Origin: Smittia aterrima
Taxonomy: Eukaryota > Arthropoda > Insecta > Diptera > Chironomidae
Length of the DNA stretch: 64,000 nt
Reading direction: 5' to 3'
NCBI GenBank assembly: GCA_033063855.1
Contig: CP093829.1
Coordinates: 7,078,243 to 7,142,242 of the forward strand
Shown: piece by piece, positions 23,926 through 34,991 of the stretch
How the letters are laid out: each line of letters begins with the position of its first letter
Position numbering within the stretch: the first letter of the stretch is position 1
Notes under the pieces: model-generated
The model's input: the letters and a program-made list of their open reading frames with translations, nothing else
What the model was told of the DNA's origin: nothing
Database searches by the model: none
Made by a program: the position numbers and the translations under genes

Positions 23926-26900
23926 TTTGGTTAAATGTTGCAATGAAAAGTCGAGAAGCAGAAGAAAAAAAGTTTCAACATTTCCTACTTACAACAACAT
24001 CAACAAAGTTTCGGACGTGGATGTGACATAGGTAAGTCTCCTTGACTGCTGAACGTATGAAAACTTGTATCGATCTTTTCTCCTTTTTAGATTGATATTT
24101 TCCCAACTCAATCCACGACCCCCTCCGACCTGCTCATCAATAGAACAAAATAAATCTTAGTGGAAACATTTAATGGAATAATTAAAATCCGTTCTACTTA
24201 CACACACAGCGCGCGCCTAATTTAGTGACGATTAACACGATAAGTTATTTTAATAATTTCGTCAATCACTCGGTGAAATTGAACTTACAGTAAAATGATG
24301 ATCACAAACATTAAACAAAGTCTTCGAAGGACTCTCAGTTCCATTCTCACTTCGATCTCAAAAGAAGTTAAGTCAGAAATGAGAAAGATAAAGAAACAAA
24401 ACAACCTTTGTTACCACTACCAGACTAATTAAGACAACCAAACTCGCTGAATCGACTTCAGTCGATGTTGGAATTCTAAAATTTTCCCCCGACTCAATAA
24501 CGTGCAATAACTTTCAAATCTTCCCCCAAGAACTTTCTCAAAATTTGAATTGTTACCGAGTGTGAATCTTTGACGCATAAGTTGTTAAGAATTATTGTTT
24601 TTGGTTAGACCCTTCTCCTTAAGTAGAAATCGAAATGAATCCGTTGATTTGCAATAGTTTCCACTATCTCTTGTTATAAACTTCTTAACAAATTTAAGTT
24701 TCTCTACGCACGAATCATCTCGAAAAGGAAATTACAAATGAAAACGAAAAGTTTGTAGTTTTCTTTTCTTCGAGATCTCTTCTTTCTCTTCAAACTAATT
24801 ACTCAACTATCTCCAGCACCTGTTATAACAAAAGCTTCACTCTCCTTTCCTCTTCCAAACCCTTAACACTGTTGATGACGTTTATAAAGTGATCGTGTGA
24901 TAACGAAATTTTATTTTTCCTAATTCTTAAACGAAAGTCATAAAATGACGAGAAAAGATTTAAAATCGAAAATGTTTCGGTCGTTGATTTGAGAAATTAA
25001 ATTTTTATTAAAAAGCTAAACACAAAAATTAAAAATATGAAAAGAGAATTCAAAAACGTGTAATATATACGATGATGAGACAGTTTTCATTTCGGGATTA
25101 TAATGGGCATAGAAAGTTATACAAGAAAAGTTCAAAACTTTGAATGTTAAAGAATAAACTAAAAAGAAAAATATTTTGTGCAGAGGCAAATGTTTAAAAA
25201 TGTATTTGAAACGAAAAGCTGTGACAAAAAACATAAATTGTAGATGATGATGCAAAGACGACGACGAATGACGATTTGAGAGGAATAGTTTTTTATTTCG
25301 ATGTTTTTGAGTTTTCACTGCAAGAGAAAAACGTAACGAGAGATTGAAATGGTCGAACTCGACGACTCAACAACGTTATCCCAATCTTTATGAAACACTT
25401 TGTTAAGTAAACATTCTTAAAAAAGTCTTTTAAGAAGCAGCATCACACACACACACAAACCACATCAAAGTAAATGTTTTAGTGACTAAGCATAGTAGAA
25501 TTATGAAGAAGAAGAAAAAAATATTTGAGCCGAAAATTTTATTCTTTTTTCTTTTCTTTAGAGCATTGTGTTCAAGAAAATTGAATGTGCATGGTGAATG
25601 GTTGACAAATGTGATGTGTTTTGCGCCTTTATCGGGCTAAAAACGATAAAAAAAATATCAAAATGTGTGTCGTAATTATTTTTTAACTAAAATCATAGAC
25701 CGTCCCTTTGTTTGGTACCAGAAGTTCTTCGAACCGTTTGTCAGGACACCTCGTTCGAACACAGGTCGTTTACACATTCCAAGAATAATTTGCTTTTCTC
25801 ATGTAAAATATAATTTGAATTAATTTAACACAAAAAAAATGTTTAAAGGTTTTCAAATTTAATTCGTAAGCTTTCGATTTTCTTCTAGCCGCTTTCTAGT
25901 AATTGTAAATAGAATCTTAAGTTATCTAATACTTTCTTAGAATAAGAGAAAGAAATGAAGGAGCTGATCCGCCTTTCACTTGAGTTTTTCACAAAATACT
26001 TTTTTCTATTTTAATTTTTTTTTTGTTTAATGTCGAAACGGTGGCGGATTATTACTTGAATAACGAAATAGAAGACACGGAGCGTCTCAAGACACAACAG
26101 AAGAAAAAAAAACTTTATCAAGAAAGGAATTCAAGAAAAAAAAACTATTTATTAATTTTTAATGCGACACAACTTGTTCATCTTTGAGTTGAAAATAGGT
26201 GCTAACAGATTCAATAAAATTGAAGGTTTTGAAAAGTTTATATTTGAGAGAAAGAAAACAGAGGAAAAGAAAATATATTGAAGGTACCAACCAATTGTTT
26301 TCATTAATTATAGCGTTAGACTTTAGCGGTAAACGAAAGATGGATGTAATGGAAGTTAGAGTTTATGTTATATGATTTTTAAAATGTTTAATTTTATTCA
26401 TTAATAAAACATTAAAATTCATTTTCTTTTGTTGATTCTTCTTCTTTATTCAGGTTTTCAGTTTTCCGTTTAATTTTATTTATCTAAAGTTACTCTGCTG
26501 TTGATAAAAAAGAAGCAAAGTAAGTGTGAATGCCCCAGAGAAAGTACAAAGATTTATTGAAACTTCTTGAACGAATCGAATCGCCGACGATGTGGTTTGT
26601 CAGTAAATATTTTTCTCTAATCATTCTTTTGATTACATTAAAAAAAAAGTTGACACGTGTACACCTCAAACAAAAACTAAATTAAACTGGTTGACTTCAC
26701 AGTGTTAAATCAAAGAATACAAAAAGCTTTAACGATAATGTTATAAAAGTCAAACGCTTCTTTCAGCAAAAAAAAAATTTAGACATAAATGCACGAACAT
26801 ATTAAAGACATTTTAACAAACAAGATTTCCTTTGCTCGACTCAAATAGTGTTCAACCTTAAAGGGAATACAAAAATATTTTTGTAATCAAAAGAAAAAAC

Positions 26901-27279
26901 CAAAAGTTACTCGCAAAGCGGAGGAAGTTATGGAGTCGTCTCCTTTGGAAAGAGTTTTTGAAGGATTTACTCTTTTAAAGTTGATGTTAATAATAAAGGA
27001 TCTTCATGTGAATAAAGAAAAAAAAATCACAAAAATCATTATCTAATCGAGTTGAGAAATTTAATTTTAACTGGATAAATGTTTACAATAATGATAAAGA
27101 GAATGAGTTGATGAAAGCAAAAAACAGATGAATGTGCAAATCAATTACTCGTGTATTTGAAATGAAAATATATTTTCGGAGAAAACAATAAATCAACTTC
27201 GCTTTGTTTTGGTTTTGAGATTTCCTCAGGAAGCTTTGAGAGAAACATTTATTTTCACAAGTCAAAGAAAGTTTAAGAA
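23926..27279. other. ftz-f1 3' UTR and intergenic space
   Basis: Follows the FTZ-F1 stop. A consensus donor at 24034 (AG|GTAAGTC) and acceptor near 24090 (TTTTTAG) suggest a 3' UTR intron. Possible polyadenylation signals occur near 24150 and 26402 (AATAAA), so the 3' UTR may reach about 2.5 kb. The 100-residue minus-strand frame at 25016-25318 is low-complexity and not called. From about 26.5 to 27.28 kb I see only AT-rich spacer and the likely promoter of the next gene. Confidence 0.45.
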
Positions 27280-28033
27280 ATGTTTCGTAACACGTTTCAA
27301 AAAGGATTCTTGTCGGTTTTTCAAAGCAGCGGAAGCCATCCACTCTTGATTTGGGATTCTGTGGTTAAGAACGGTTACATCAAGAGAATTTCAGATGAAG
27401 ACGTTAAGACGTTGGCTCTTGAGATTCGAGGAAATAATGTGGAGACTTGTTTCATTACTGCGCCATCGGCTCCCTGCATCAACTTGGGAGTGAAATTGCC
27501 TTTCCTTGTCATTGGTAAGGTTTCGTTCTTCTGAGGAAAATTAAAATAAATTTCCAATTCTTTCAGTTGTCAAGAACCTTCGCAAATCTTTCTCTTTTGA
27601 AATCCAAATTCTCGATGATCAAAATCAACTTCGTCGCTTTCGATCGTCGAACTATCAAAGAATCACTCGAATCTCGAATTTCTCAACATTCATGCCTCTC
27701 GCTCTCAACTGCGGATGGAACCAAATTCAATTAAATCTCGCTGATTTCACTCGTCGCGCTTATGGAACAAACTACATGGAAACAGTTCGTATCACGGTTC
27801 ACGCCAATTGCCGATTGCGCAATGTCTACTTCTGCGATCGCTTATATGACGACGACGAGAAACCGGCCGCGTTTAAATTTTTAAAGTCGCCCACTGAGAA
27901 GAAACAAAAAGAAGTTAAGATTTCGGTCAAGAAAGATGAAAAGATCATTGAATCCATTCGACCAACTTCGCCAGTAACATCACCACCAGAATCCAATCGC
28001 CCAGTCGCAACGAGTGATCAGATTTCTTCTTAA
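27280..28033 (+). CDS. Divergent CFAP20/BUG22-family protein
   Basis: Homologue of cilia- and flagella-associated protein 20 (BUG22), an axonemal inner-junction and basal-body protein. Exons 27280-27514 and 27567-28033 (52 nt intron) give 233 residues. The whole CFAP20 core is recognisable: the MFRNTFQKGFLSVFQSSGSH start, IWDSVVKNGYIKRISD, LGVKLPFLVI, LDDQNQLRRFRSSNYQ, GWNQIQLNLADFTRRAYGTN and RITVHANCRLRNVYFCDRLY. Typical CFAP20 is about 190 residues and among the most conserved eukaryotic proteins. This copy has many substitutions and a 40-residue Lys/Ser/Pro-rich tail (from about 190). I infer a fast-evolving paralogue, perhaps testis-specific, with the canonical gene elsewhere. It is also possible that this is the only copy. 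An AATAAA-type signal lies near 28060. Confidence 0.88.
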
Positions 28034-28494
28034 ATTTCATCTTCTCCTTCTCGTGAAATAATAAAATATATTTTGAAATAGAATTGTCATTCTCAATGCA
28101 ACGAAAGCTCAAAGAGATTGTTGAGTGTCGTGAAGAGAACAACTCTGATAACAAACTCAATATGCTCTCAGAAAATATTTCGATGTGAGTCGAGAACATT
28201 TTCTGTAAGAGAAAATATTTCAGTCTCGCTTGGATCTTTGTGAAGTGAACACGTTTTTCTTTATCGCTTTTTGTTGTAATCAGCGAGTTAGTGTTAACAA
28301 GCGGTCTAAGTGTTTATAGTTTAATCTTTGAACTACTGGATTCAAAATCAATCAATCAAAGACATCGTCGATGGAAAGATAGAGAAGTTCTTTCTTATCC
28401 AATTTAACAAATACAAGGAAAAGTGATCATTTTTATCAGCTGCTCAAAGAAGCCGGAAGCACATTGAGTGAAGAGAATATTCAGAGTTTGCACG
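28034..28494 (+). promoter_or_regulatory. Upstream region of P450-1 with a thrice-repeated block
   Basis: No coding sequence. A block at about 28208-28262 (key segment TTTCAGTCTCGCTTGGATCT, then GTGAAGTGAACACG) recurs in diverged form at 34260-34315 and 34742-34785. The last of these is about 250 nt upstream of P450-2, as this block is upstream of P450-1. It therefore behaves as a conserved P450 upstream element or 5' UTR part. Confidence 0.5.
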
Positions 28495-30090
28495 ATGCTT
28501 TTATTATTTGTTGCGACATTCATTTTACTTTGCGCTTATGTTTACATTCAATCAATTCGTCCAAAGAATTTTCCTCCGGGTGAGTTCCTCTCATGAACTT
28601 GAATCGAAATTGTTTTAATTTAAAATGTTCAGGTCCCAAGTGGTTTTTGCCTTTCGTTGGCAACACGCCGTTGCTTCGACAGTTGAGTAAAGAATGTGGA
28701 GGACAACATAAAGCTTTCGTTCGATTAACGGAGCAATATGGAGAACCAATTGTCGGATTAAAGCTTGGAAAGGAGCTTTTCGTCGTAGCAATGTCATATC
28801 CGCTTGTAAAAGAAATTCATGGACGTGAGGAGTTTGATGGTCGACCTGATAACTTTTTCATTCGTCTTCGAACTATGGGGACTAGGTAAGTTACTTGAAA
28901 TAATTTTTTTTTATTTATTTCAACGTTATAATTTCGCTAGACTTGGAATCACGTGTACCGATGGTCGTCGATGGAACGAGCAGAGAAGTTTCGTCGTTCG
29001 TCAGCTGAGAAATGTTGGATATGGAAAGACGAAAATGGAAATTCAGATTCAAAATGAATTGAATGAAATGCGAGATATAATTGACAGCGCACAAGGTCAA
29101 CCGCTTTGGCCAGGAAAGGAATTTCTACCTCAAAGTGTAATAAACATTTTATGGACATTTGTAACTGGAAAACGAATTGAAAGAAACAATCCTCGACTCT
29201 TAAAGTTTCTGGACTTGCTAGGTAAACGATCAAAAGCTTTCGATGTAGCGGGTGGAGTTCTCAGTCAAATGCCATGGCTTCGATTCGTCGCTCCAGAGAA
29301 ATCTGGATATTCTCTCATAAAAGAACTCAACTCAGAGTTCTACTCATTTTTTATGGAGATCATTCAAGAGCATTTGGATTCTTATTCTGAGCAGAAAGTA
29401 AGCGACGATTTAATTTATGCTTACATCAAAGAGATGAAAGATCAGGAAACAAATCACGAGACAACTTTCACATTAACTCAACTCATCATGGTCATTTTGG
29501 ATATTTTCATTGCTGGATCACAAACAACTGCAACTACGATCGATTTAGCGCTCATGATTACTCTCATGCGTCCAGATCTGGCGGAGAAAGTTCATGAAGA
29601 AATTTTAAATGTTCTCGGCAGCGACGGAGTTCCAAATTATGCGGATAGAGCAAAAATGCCTTTCATTGAAGCTTTGCTTCTTGAAGTTCAACGATTTTTC
29701 TCCATCGTTCCAATCAGTGGACCGAGACGAGCCTTAAGAACTTGTGAACTAGGTGGTTACACGATTCCAAAGGGCACAACAGTTTTAATCGGTTTGCAAT
29801 CAGTTCATATGGACGCCGATTATTGGAAAGATCCAGAAGTATTTCGCCCTGAGAGATTCCTTGACGAGACAATGACTGTTAAAAGCAGCGAGCGATTACT
29901 TCCGTTCGGAGCTGGTCGGAGGAAATGTCTTGGAGATGTTTTGGCGAGATCCTGCATTTTCACATTTTACGTTGGACTTATGCAAAGTTTTAAACTTGAG
30001 CCAAGTCCAAATAATCTTCCGTCACTCGATTTATTGCCAGGAATTACTCAAAGTCCTAAACCTTACAAAGTTATTTTCAAGAAAAAATAG
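28495..30090 (+). CDS. Cytochrome P450, clan 2, CYP305-like (copy 1)
   Basis: Microsomal haem monooxygenase. Exons 28495-28579, 28633-28885 and 28941-30090 give 495 residues. It has an N-terminal membrane anchor (MLLLFVATFILLCAYVYIQS), a proline hinge (FPPGPKWFLPFVGN, restored by intron 1), a C-helix W-x-x-x-R (WNEQRSFVVRQLR), an I-helix AGSQTT (IFIAGSQTTAT), K-helix ExxR (EVQR), PERF (FRPERFLDE) and a haem loop PFGAGRRKCLG. All catalytic signatures are intact. GRRxCLG and overall wording resemble insect clan-2 families, best CYP305 and more distantly CYP15. The substrate is unknown. A second, very similar gene lies 5 kb downstream on the same strand with identical intron positions, so the pair arose by tandem duplication. 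Confidence 0.9.
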
Positions 30091-30522
30091 TTTCATGATA
30101 GAAGCTTACATTGGTGGAGGATTTTGCCAGTAAAAATATTTTCTAGTTAGAAAAAATATTTAAATTCCTGTCAATTGCGACTTTTATTTCAAAACTTGAA
30201 AATAAAATATTTTGTATAAATTGAAAAAAGTTTAATAATTTTCTTTAATGGGACTTTAATGAGTTAACTGGTCAGAGAAGAATCCATTGTGTGGAGCTTG
30301 GATTTTTTGGGATTTATTGCTTTCTCTTGACGGGCTAAACACTTTATGTGAAGAACGCAGTGCTGTAACTCCAAAGGAACAGAAGTTTCACTTGGCGCTG
30401 GTCGAATGTGGACTCATATAATTAATTGATTTTCGCAAAATGAGAAATGTTTTCTTTCGGCGAAAGGCTTTCGCCTTTGAAGAGAAAGAGAAGTTCTGCT
30501 CGAGGAGAGAAGTTTTTTTTCA

Positions 30523-31190
30523 ACGACGGCCAAACGATGTTCACATTTTAAATTGACCAACACGTACTAGCCTCACTCTCACTCTGAGGTGTCGAATGGG
30601 AGTGAAAAAAGTCACACAGCTACTTGTCACCAGAGGCAGCGTCATTGAATCATAAAGTGCTGGAATGAAAATTTTGTTCAGCTCTTTAAGGACTTTTCTG
30701 ATTTTGTGCAAATTATTGATCGTGGTCAAAGCAGAAAAAAATCTCAAGATTAATAATTTATAAAAAATATTAAATGATAATCAAGTTGCAGTGAAATTTG
30801 AAAGGGTCGCCGAGAATATTTTTAAGGCATTTTTCAAAATAAAAAGCCTTATTGTGGCTACTTTGTCCGTCTAAACGTTCGTACAAATTTAACGTGGAAA
30901 ATGAAACACAATGTAAATGGGAAAAGTTGAAAATGAAATCAATAAATTTAAGATTAATAAAATGAAAATAGAAAAATGCCTTCTAATCGGTCGCCTGTGA
31001 CCGGAATTCTCAATTTTCATTGATTTTCCATGACATGTAAAGTAGGCTAGCAGTGACATTGGACTTACTGCAGAGAGAGTCTCATAGTTAAAGATTTATA
31101 ATATTTTGATGAATAATATTCATTGAATATTGTAGTTCAACTCTCAATCTAAAATTTATGATTTTTCAATTCATATATAAGGGAAACAAA
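30523..31190 (+). repeat. OR upstream region, repeated downstream of the OR
   Basis: The 5' flank of the odorant-receptor gene. Two blocks, 30523-30610 (CGACGGCCAAACGATGTTCA at its start) and 31037-31135 (GGCTAGCAGTGACA near its start), recur in the same order and orientation at 32803-32890 and 32991-33095. A TATA-like CATATATAAGG at 31172 precedes the OR start by about 60 nt. The copies are diverged but clearly alignable. Confidence 0.75.
30819..31012. mobile_element. Short non-autonomous element with terminal inverted repeats (copy 1)
   Basis: An insertion-like block in the OR upstream flank. A 12 nt inverted repeat, AAGGCATTTTTC at 30823 and GAAAAATGCCTT at 30971-30982, brackets CTACTTTGTCCGTC. 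It is followed by a 30 nt segment with the small hairpin GGTCGCCTGTGACC. The same architecture occurs at 44053-44208 inside a pseudogene. The diverged second copy of this flank (32890-32995) lacks it. No ORF. The family is unassigned. The outer borders are approximate. Confidence 0.65.
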
Positions 31191-31235
31191 AAAAATTAGT
31201 CCATCCATTCAGTTGTCATAATCCAATGAGTGAAG

Positions 31236-32602
31236 ATGTGTCTTGCAAAGTATTTCAAAAAATTTGAAAACCCAGAAGTTTATCCAAAGTTGATGCAGAG
31301 ATTTCTATTGCTTTGCATTGCTTACTTGGCTCCATTTCAAATTCAGAATGGAAAACAAAGAATTCAAAAATGGTAGTTACATATTTCTCAAGTAATTAAT
31401 CTCTAAAAATTACGTTAATTTTTCAGTTTCTGGTTTGTGTTCCTCATCTTAACTGACATCATTTTTGTAGCGTTTTGTTACACTCTAAGCGAGTGGGAAA
31501 ATCTAGATCTTTCGACTAAGACAGAGAACATGGCAGTAATTAGTAAGTTTATAACAAACTCAAGTGACATCAAGAAAAATAAAAATCTTGTAATTTAGTT
31601 GGTGTCTTCAGATTTGTTATTAACATCAGCTACTACGGCATGTTCCACAAAGAGTTTGCTGAGTTGGTTCATCGAATGATTGACGAGAAGTTGTTTTTCA
31701 ATTTAAAATTTCATTATAATTTTCACGTTTTCCTTTTACAGAGGATCGCAAAGACTTCAAAGCGACATGCAAATAACAATCAAATATTGCAGACAAGAAT
31801 TCAAAGCTACATCTCTTCTCATCATCTCAGCTTCCGTAGCCGTCACTGCTGCGACTTTGAGCGTTTTCTTTTTCCAAGTCAATGTTCACAACTTACCGCT
31901 GAACTTTCGAATTACATTCTGGCCAGTCGCAGGCAGCTTTATCGAGTGGCCAGTTAATTACATCCAACAATCGATTACCATGAATATTACCATAGCCACC
32001 ATGTCTGCGATTTTTCCTATCTTTTTCATGATTATGAATCATTCATGTTGGGAGATTGAACAAACAATTAATCTCTTAACTAAAATCAACGACGATAAAG
32101 AGAATCAAAAGGAAAAGATCAAACTTATTGTTGAAAGGAGTTACGTCACACTTCGCTGGATGAAAGATGCTCAAAGACTTTTGCAGTTCGTGTTCTTCGT
32201 TGAATTCTCGATCATTTCTTTAATTATCTGCATGAACCTCTACACTATTTTGGTTGGTCCAGCAAAAATCATAACGCTCGCAATGATCATTGTCCAATTT
32301 CCTCAACTTTTCGCCTTCTCGTGGCTTGGAAATCGAGTCGTGGAACGAATTGAAGATTTCATAACTGCGATTTACGAAGTGGATTGGTTTGATTTGTCAG
32401 TAAGCGACAGAAAAAGTCTTCAACTGATTTTGGTGATGGCTCAGAACATGAAACCATTCAACGGGGTTTTCAAGGAAGTTAACATGGAAACTTTCCAATC
32501 GGTTCGTGCTTAAATATTTCTTTAAATTGTTGAAAATTTATTTTCCTTTCACAGATTTTGCAACTTGCGTACTCGCTCTTGATGTTCTTCAAATCTGTTT
32601 AA
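31236..32602 (+). CDS. Odorant receptor (7tm_6 family)
   Basis: Insect odorant receptor, the ligand-gated cation-channel subunit that pairs with Orco in olfactory neuron dendrites. Five exons, 31236-31372, 31427-31542, 31599-31689, 31742-32501 and 32555-32602, give 383 residues, normal for the family. Introns are all 52-56 nt. The largest exon carries several membrane segments (for example LLIISASVAVTAATLSVFFF and FVFFVEFSIISLIICMNLYT), and the C-terminus has the family pattern: PFNGVFKEVNMETFQS, then after a short intron ILQLAYSLLMFFKSV. Short last exons are typical of insect ORs. Two donors are weak (GTTGTT at 31690, GTTCGT at 32502), but phases agree throughout. The subfamily and ligand cannot be read from sequence. 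It sits alone between two P450 genes; flanking repeats suggest a lost tandem copy. Confidence 0.85.
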
Positions 32603-32802
32603 TTGATTGGATACGTTTACTGACAGATTTAACAGTGGTATTTAGAAGTGTTAAATGTTCCAAGAATGTTGCTTGTGATGTGTTAAAGAGTAAAGCCTTC
32701 TACAAAGTCGACTGTGAGACCAGCAACTCAAAATTTTTATTTTTAGCCTGTTTCATCAAGCAAACTGAACAATCGTTGGATGTTTTCTAATTTTTGTTTT
32801 CC

Positions 32803-33165
32803 GACGACGGCCAGACGATGTTCACATTTTAAACTAACCAACACGCACTGGCCTCACTCTCACGCTGAATTATCGAATGAAAGTGAATAAAAATATCAAA
32901 CAGTTATATGTCGAAGAATAGACGAAGCTGACGAAAATCTCAAATTTATTAAATATTAAAATATTTATCATTGACTAATAATAAAGTCCCTTAAGACATT
33001 TAAAATAGACTAGCAGTGACAATGTGAATAGTCTTTTAGTTAAAGATTTACAATGTTTGACGAATCTAATCAATAAATTATAATGAAATATTAAATTTAA
33101 ATTAAATATTTATGATTTTTGAAAAATCATTTTTCAAAGTACGTATGAAGGATAGAAAAAAAAGT
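32803..33165 (+). repeat. Relic of a second OR upstream region
   Basis: Repeats, in order, the flank that lies upstream of the OR gene (30523-30610 and 31037-31190). It includes the degenerate equivalent of the TATA zone (TACGTATGAAGG against CATATATAAGG), but no OR exon follows. Most simply, a tandem OR duplicate was deleted or decayed, leaving its promoter. Confidence 0.65.
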
Positions 33166-33945
33166 TACTGTAGCAGTTCGTACCGAACTTACTGTAGGGT
33201 TTTTCGTCCGCAAACAAATGAAAGCTTCCAATGGAAAAGAAGTTTAGTTTCACTTGGCGCTGATTACTTCTTGTAAACAAGTCACAGCGGAAATGTGCTT
33301 CCGTTTTTGAGAAAACTTATTTCAAAACTTAAAATCGACTTTTTGTATGGAGATTCCAGGTTTTGGGCCCATTAGCCCGATCCTGATGAGCTAGCCATCA
33401 GAAAAAACCATCTAAAGTCATTTTTCTAATTAAAATGCTTAATCGACTGGTGAAGAAATTAATTCGCTAGCTCATTGCGTTCGTGAATTATCGCAATCAC
33501 GCACAAAGCGGCCACTATAGGGTATTCCATCCTTCGGATGAAAATTTTTTCATCTGAAGATTAGTGTGAGTTTCTTGTTTACTCACCAGAAGCGTTGCAA
33601 TCACGATGTGTTCCGCAGCTCAGCAATGTTTTGATGAGAGACACCAAATCTCATCTCTCGTTCTCATCAACGAAGAAATAAAGTTTCATAATTATTTGAT
33701 TAAAAAAATAATGCAACGAGAGTTCATTAGAGAAAGAGTAACAGAATAATCAAGATCAATGCATCGCATTCTTGAAATGAAAGATCACCCTAAAACGATG
33801 CAAAGAATTTTAGCAGTTCACAGAAGTTGAAAACATTCTTATCTCAAAAAATGTATTAAAAATAAAAATAATACTTATAATTTGTTTATTGCAAATCGTA
33901 ATGCAATTATTTGAGTCCCATTAACACGATGACTTCGACCTCAAT
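33166..33945. other. No gene; decayed duplicated DNA
   Basis: No supported ORF. It holds an imperfect hairpin near 33528-33565 (CTTCGGATGAAAA facing TTTTCATCTGAAG) and short phrases also seen near 30390 (GTTTCACTTGGCGCTG). It may contain further decayed cycle sequence before the recognisable part starts at 33946, but I could not align it with confidence. Confidence 0.35.
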
Positions 33946-34250
33946 AGATAAAGTCGTGACCTTTTCTCAAGAGATATCAATGAGCACTGGGATATCTTTG
34001 TGATTAAAATATTCTTACATACTCATTCAGAGTAATTCCTATAACATTTCTGTAACAACAGCCCGAGAGATTTCTAATCCTTTGTCCTTCATTGGATTCA
34101 ATCAATCGTCCTCTTGGACTAATTTAAGAAGTAAAAACTGGGTTTCACAAAACATGAATATAATAAAGAAATTCTCAATCAAAAAATTAAGAAAATAAAT
34201 AAATACTCTTGACCTTTAGGATGGATTGCATTTTACAACCAATACTCATT
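33946..34250 (-). pseudogene. Decayed cycle (cyc) copy, fragment 1
   Basis: Non-coding DNA colinear with the intact cyc gene. 33953-34050 matches the PAS-B exon at 37563-37672: a 15 nt identity GTCGTGACCTTTTCT, then GATATCTTTGTGATT and GTACATACTCGTTCCGAG-like sequence with few changes. 34085-34135 matches 38190-38237 (ATCAATCGTCCTCTTGGACT). 34160-34250 matches 38278-38362, which spans an intron and the exon boundary CCTTTTGGATG. Because intron sequence is included, this is a genomic duplicate and not a retrocopy. Large internal deletions and many substitutions leave no open frame. Confidence 0.75.
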
Positions 34251-34254
34251 TCTC

Positions 34255-34320
34255 ATTCAGAGAAATTGTATCAGTCTCGCTAAGATCTGAGTGAAGTGAA
34301 AACGTTTTTTATTTGTGATA
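34255..34320 (+). repeat. Orphan P450 upstream block
   Basis: A diverged copy of the block found upstream of P450-1 (28208-28262) and P450-2 (34742-34785): TATCAGTCTCGCTAAGATCT, then GTGAAGTGAAAACG. No P450 follows. Instead a second cyc fragment follows directly, so it marks a P450 copy that has been lost. Confidence 0.6.
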
Positions 34321-34489
34321 TCATTAAACAGTTTGAGTTATATCTTCAAAGTAGCTGGAAAAAAAATTCTGACCTTCTCATGATATCCAAAGTAAAAAAT
34401 CTAAAAATTGTTCTCTCTCAAATGTATGAAAACGAAATCAAAATAATTTAAATTATTTGATGACTTCATCAAATGGGAGAGTACGTTGC

Positions 34490-34650
34490 TCCTCGCAATC
34501 AATAGCTCAATGACAAGTTATTATCGGTTTCAGCACGTTTTCTAGCCTCTTTGACGAAATGGGTCTTGAACTAACCAGTTGAAGTAACTCATAAAATCTC
34601 TTATCACAACATTACGATGGCTTCGTACATCAGTCGAAATAGTTATCAAG
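34490..34650 (-). pseudogene. Decayed cycle (cyc) copy, fragment 2
   Basis: Matches the intact cyc exon at about 37885-38065, which encodes QCTGYLKSWAPAK. Shared phrases include CAATGACAAGTTA, GTCTTGAACTAACCAGT and AAAATCTCTTATCACAA. It lies outside the order of fragment 1 (its match is internal to the span already covered) and after an orphan P450 upstream block, so it is best read as a second decayed cyc copy. A rearranged piece of the first is also possible. No coding capacity remains. Confidence 0.7.
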
Positions 34651-34739
34651 CCGTTTTATGGCCATTATTCTTACTTTAAGAGTTTTATTGCGAACCTTGT
34701 AATTAAAAATTGAGTTGAGAGGATTTCGCGTACGAGAAG

Positions 34740-34991
34740 CGTGTTCAGTCTTGCTTTGAACTTTGTAAAGTGAAGACCTTTTTTATTCACGTCTCCTGCG
34801 GTGATAATAAACCACGTTTAAACCCAAAAGTCACAAAAAAGTTATTTTTCTTATGAAATATAAAATTGTCAGAATCGGCAAATTATCAATTTTGAAGTGA
34901 AAAAGTTGAATAAATTAAAAACAGTTCATTTTCGAATATAGAAAAGTTTAAATCCATACCAAACTTTTGGATTAGTAATCCAATTGCAATA
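34740..34991 (+). promoter_or_regulatory. Upstream region of P450-2
   Basis: Contains the third copy of the P450 upstream block (TTCAGTCTTGCTTTGAACTT, then GTAAAGTGAAGACC) about 250 nt before the start codon, at the same distance as in P450-1. The rest is AT-rich with no further feature. Confidence 0.5.

Noticed and set aside
25016..25318. 100-residue minus-strand ORF in ftz-f1 3' region
   Set aside because: Lies in the probable 3' UTR, is Phe/His/Lys-rich, and has no neighbouring exon to join.
33946..34650. Processed (retro) pseudogene of cyc
   Set aside because: The matching segment 34160-34250 covers a cyc intron and exon boundary, and orientation and order fit a DNA duplication.
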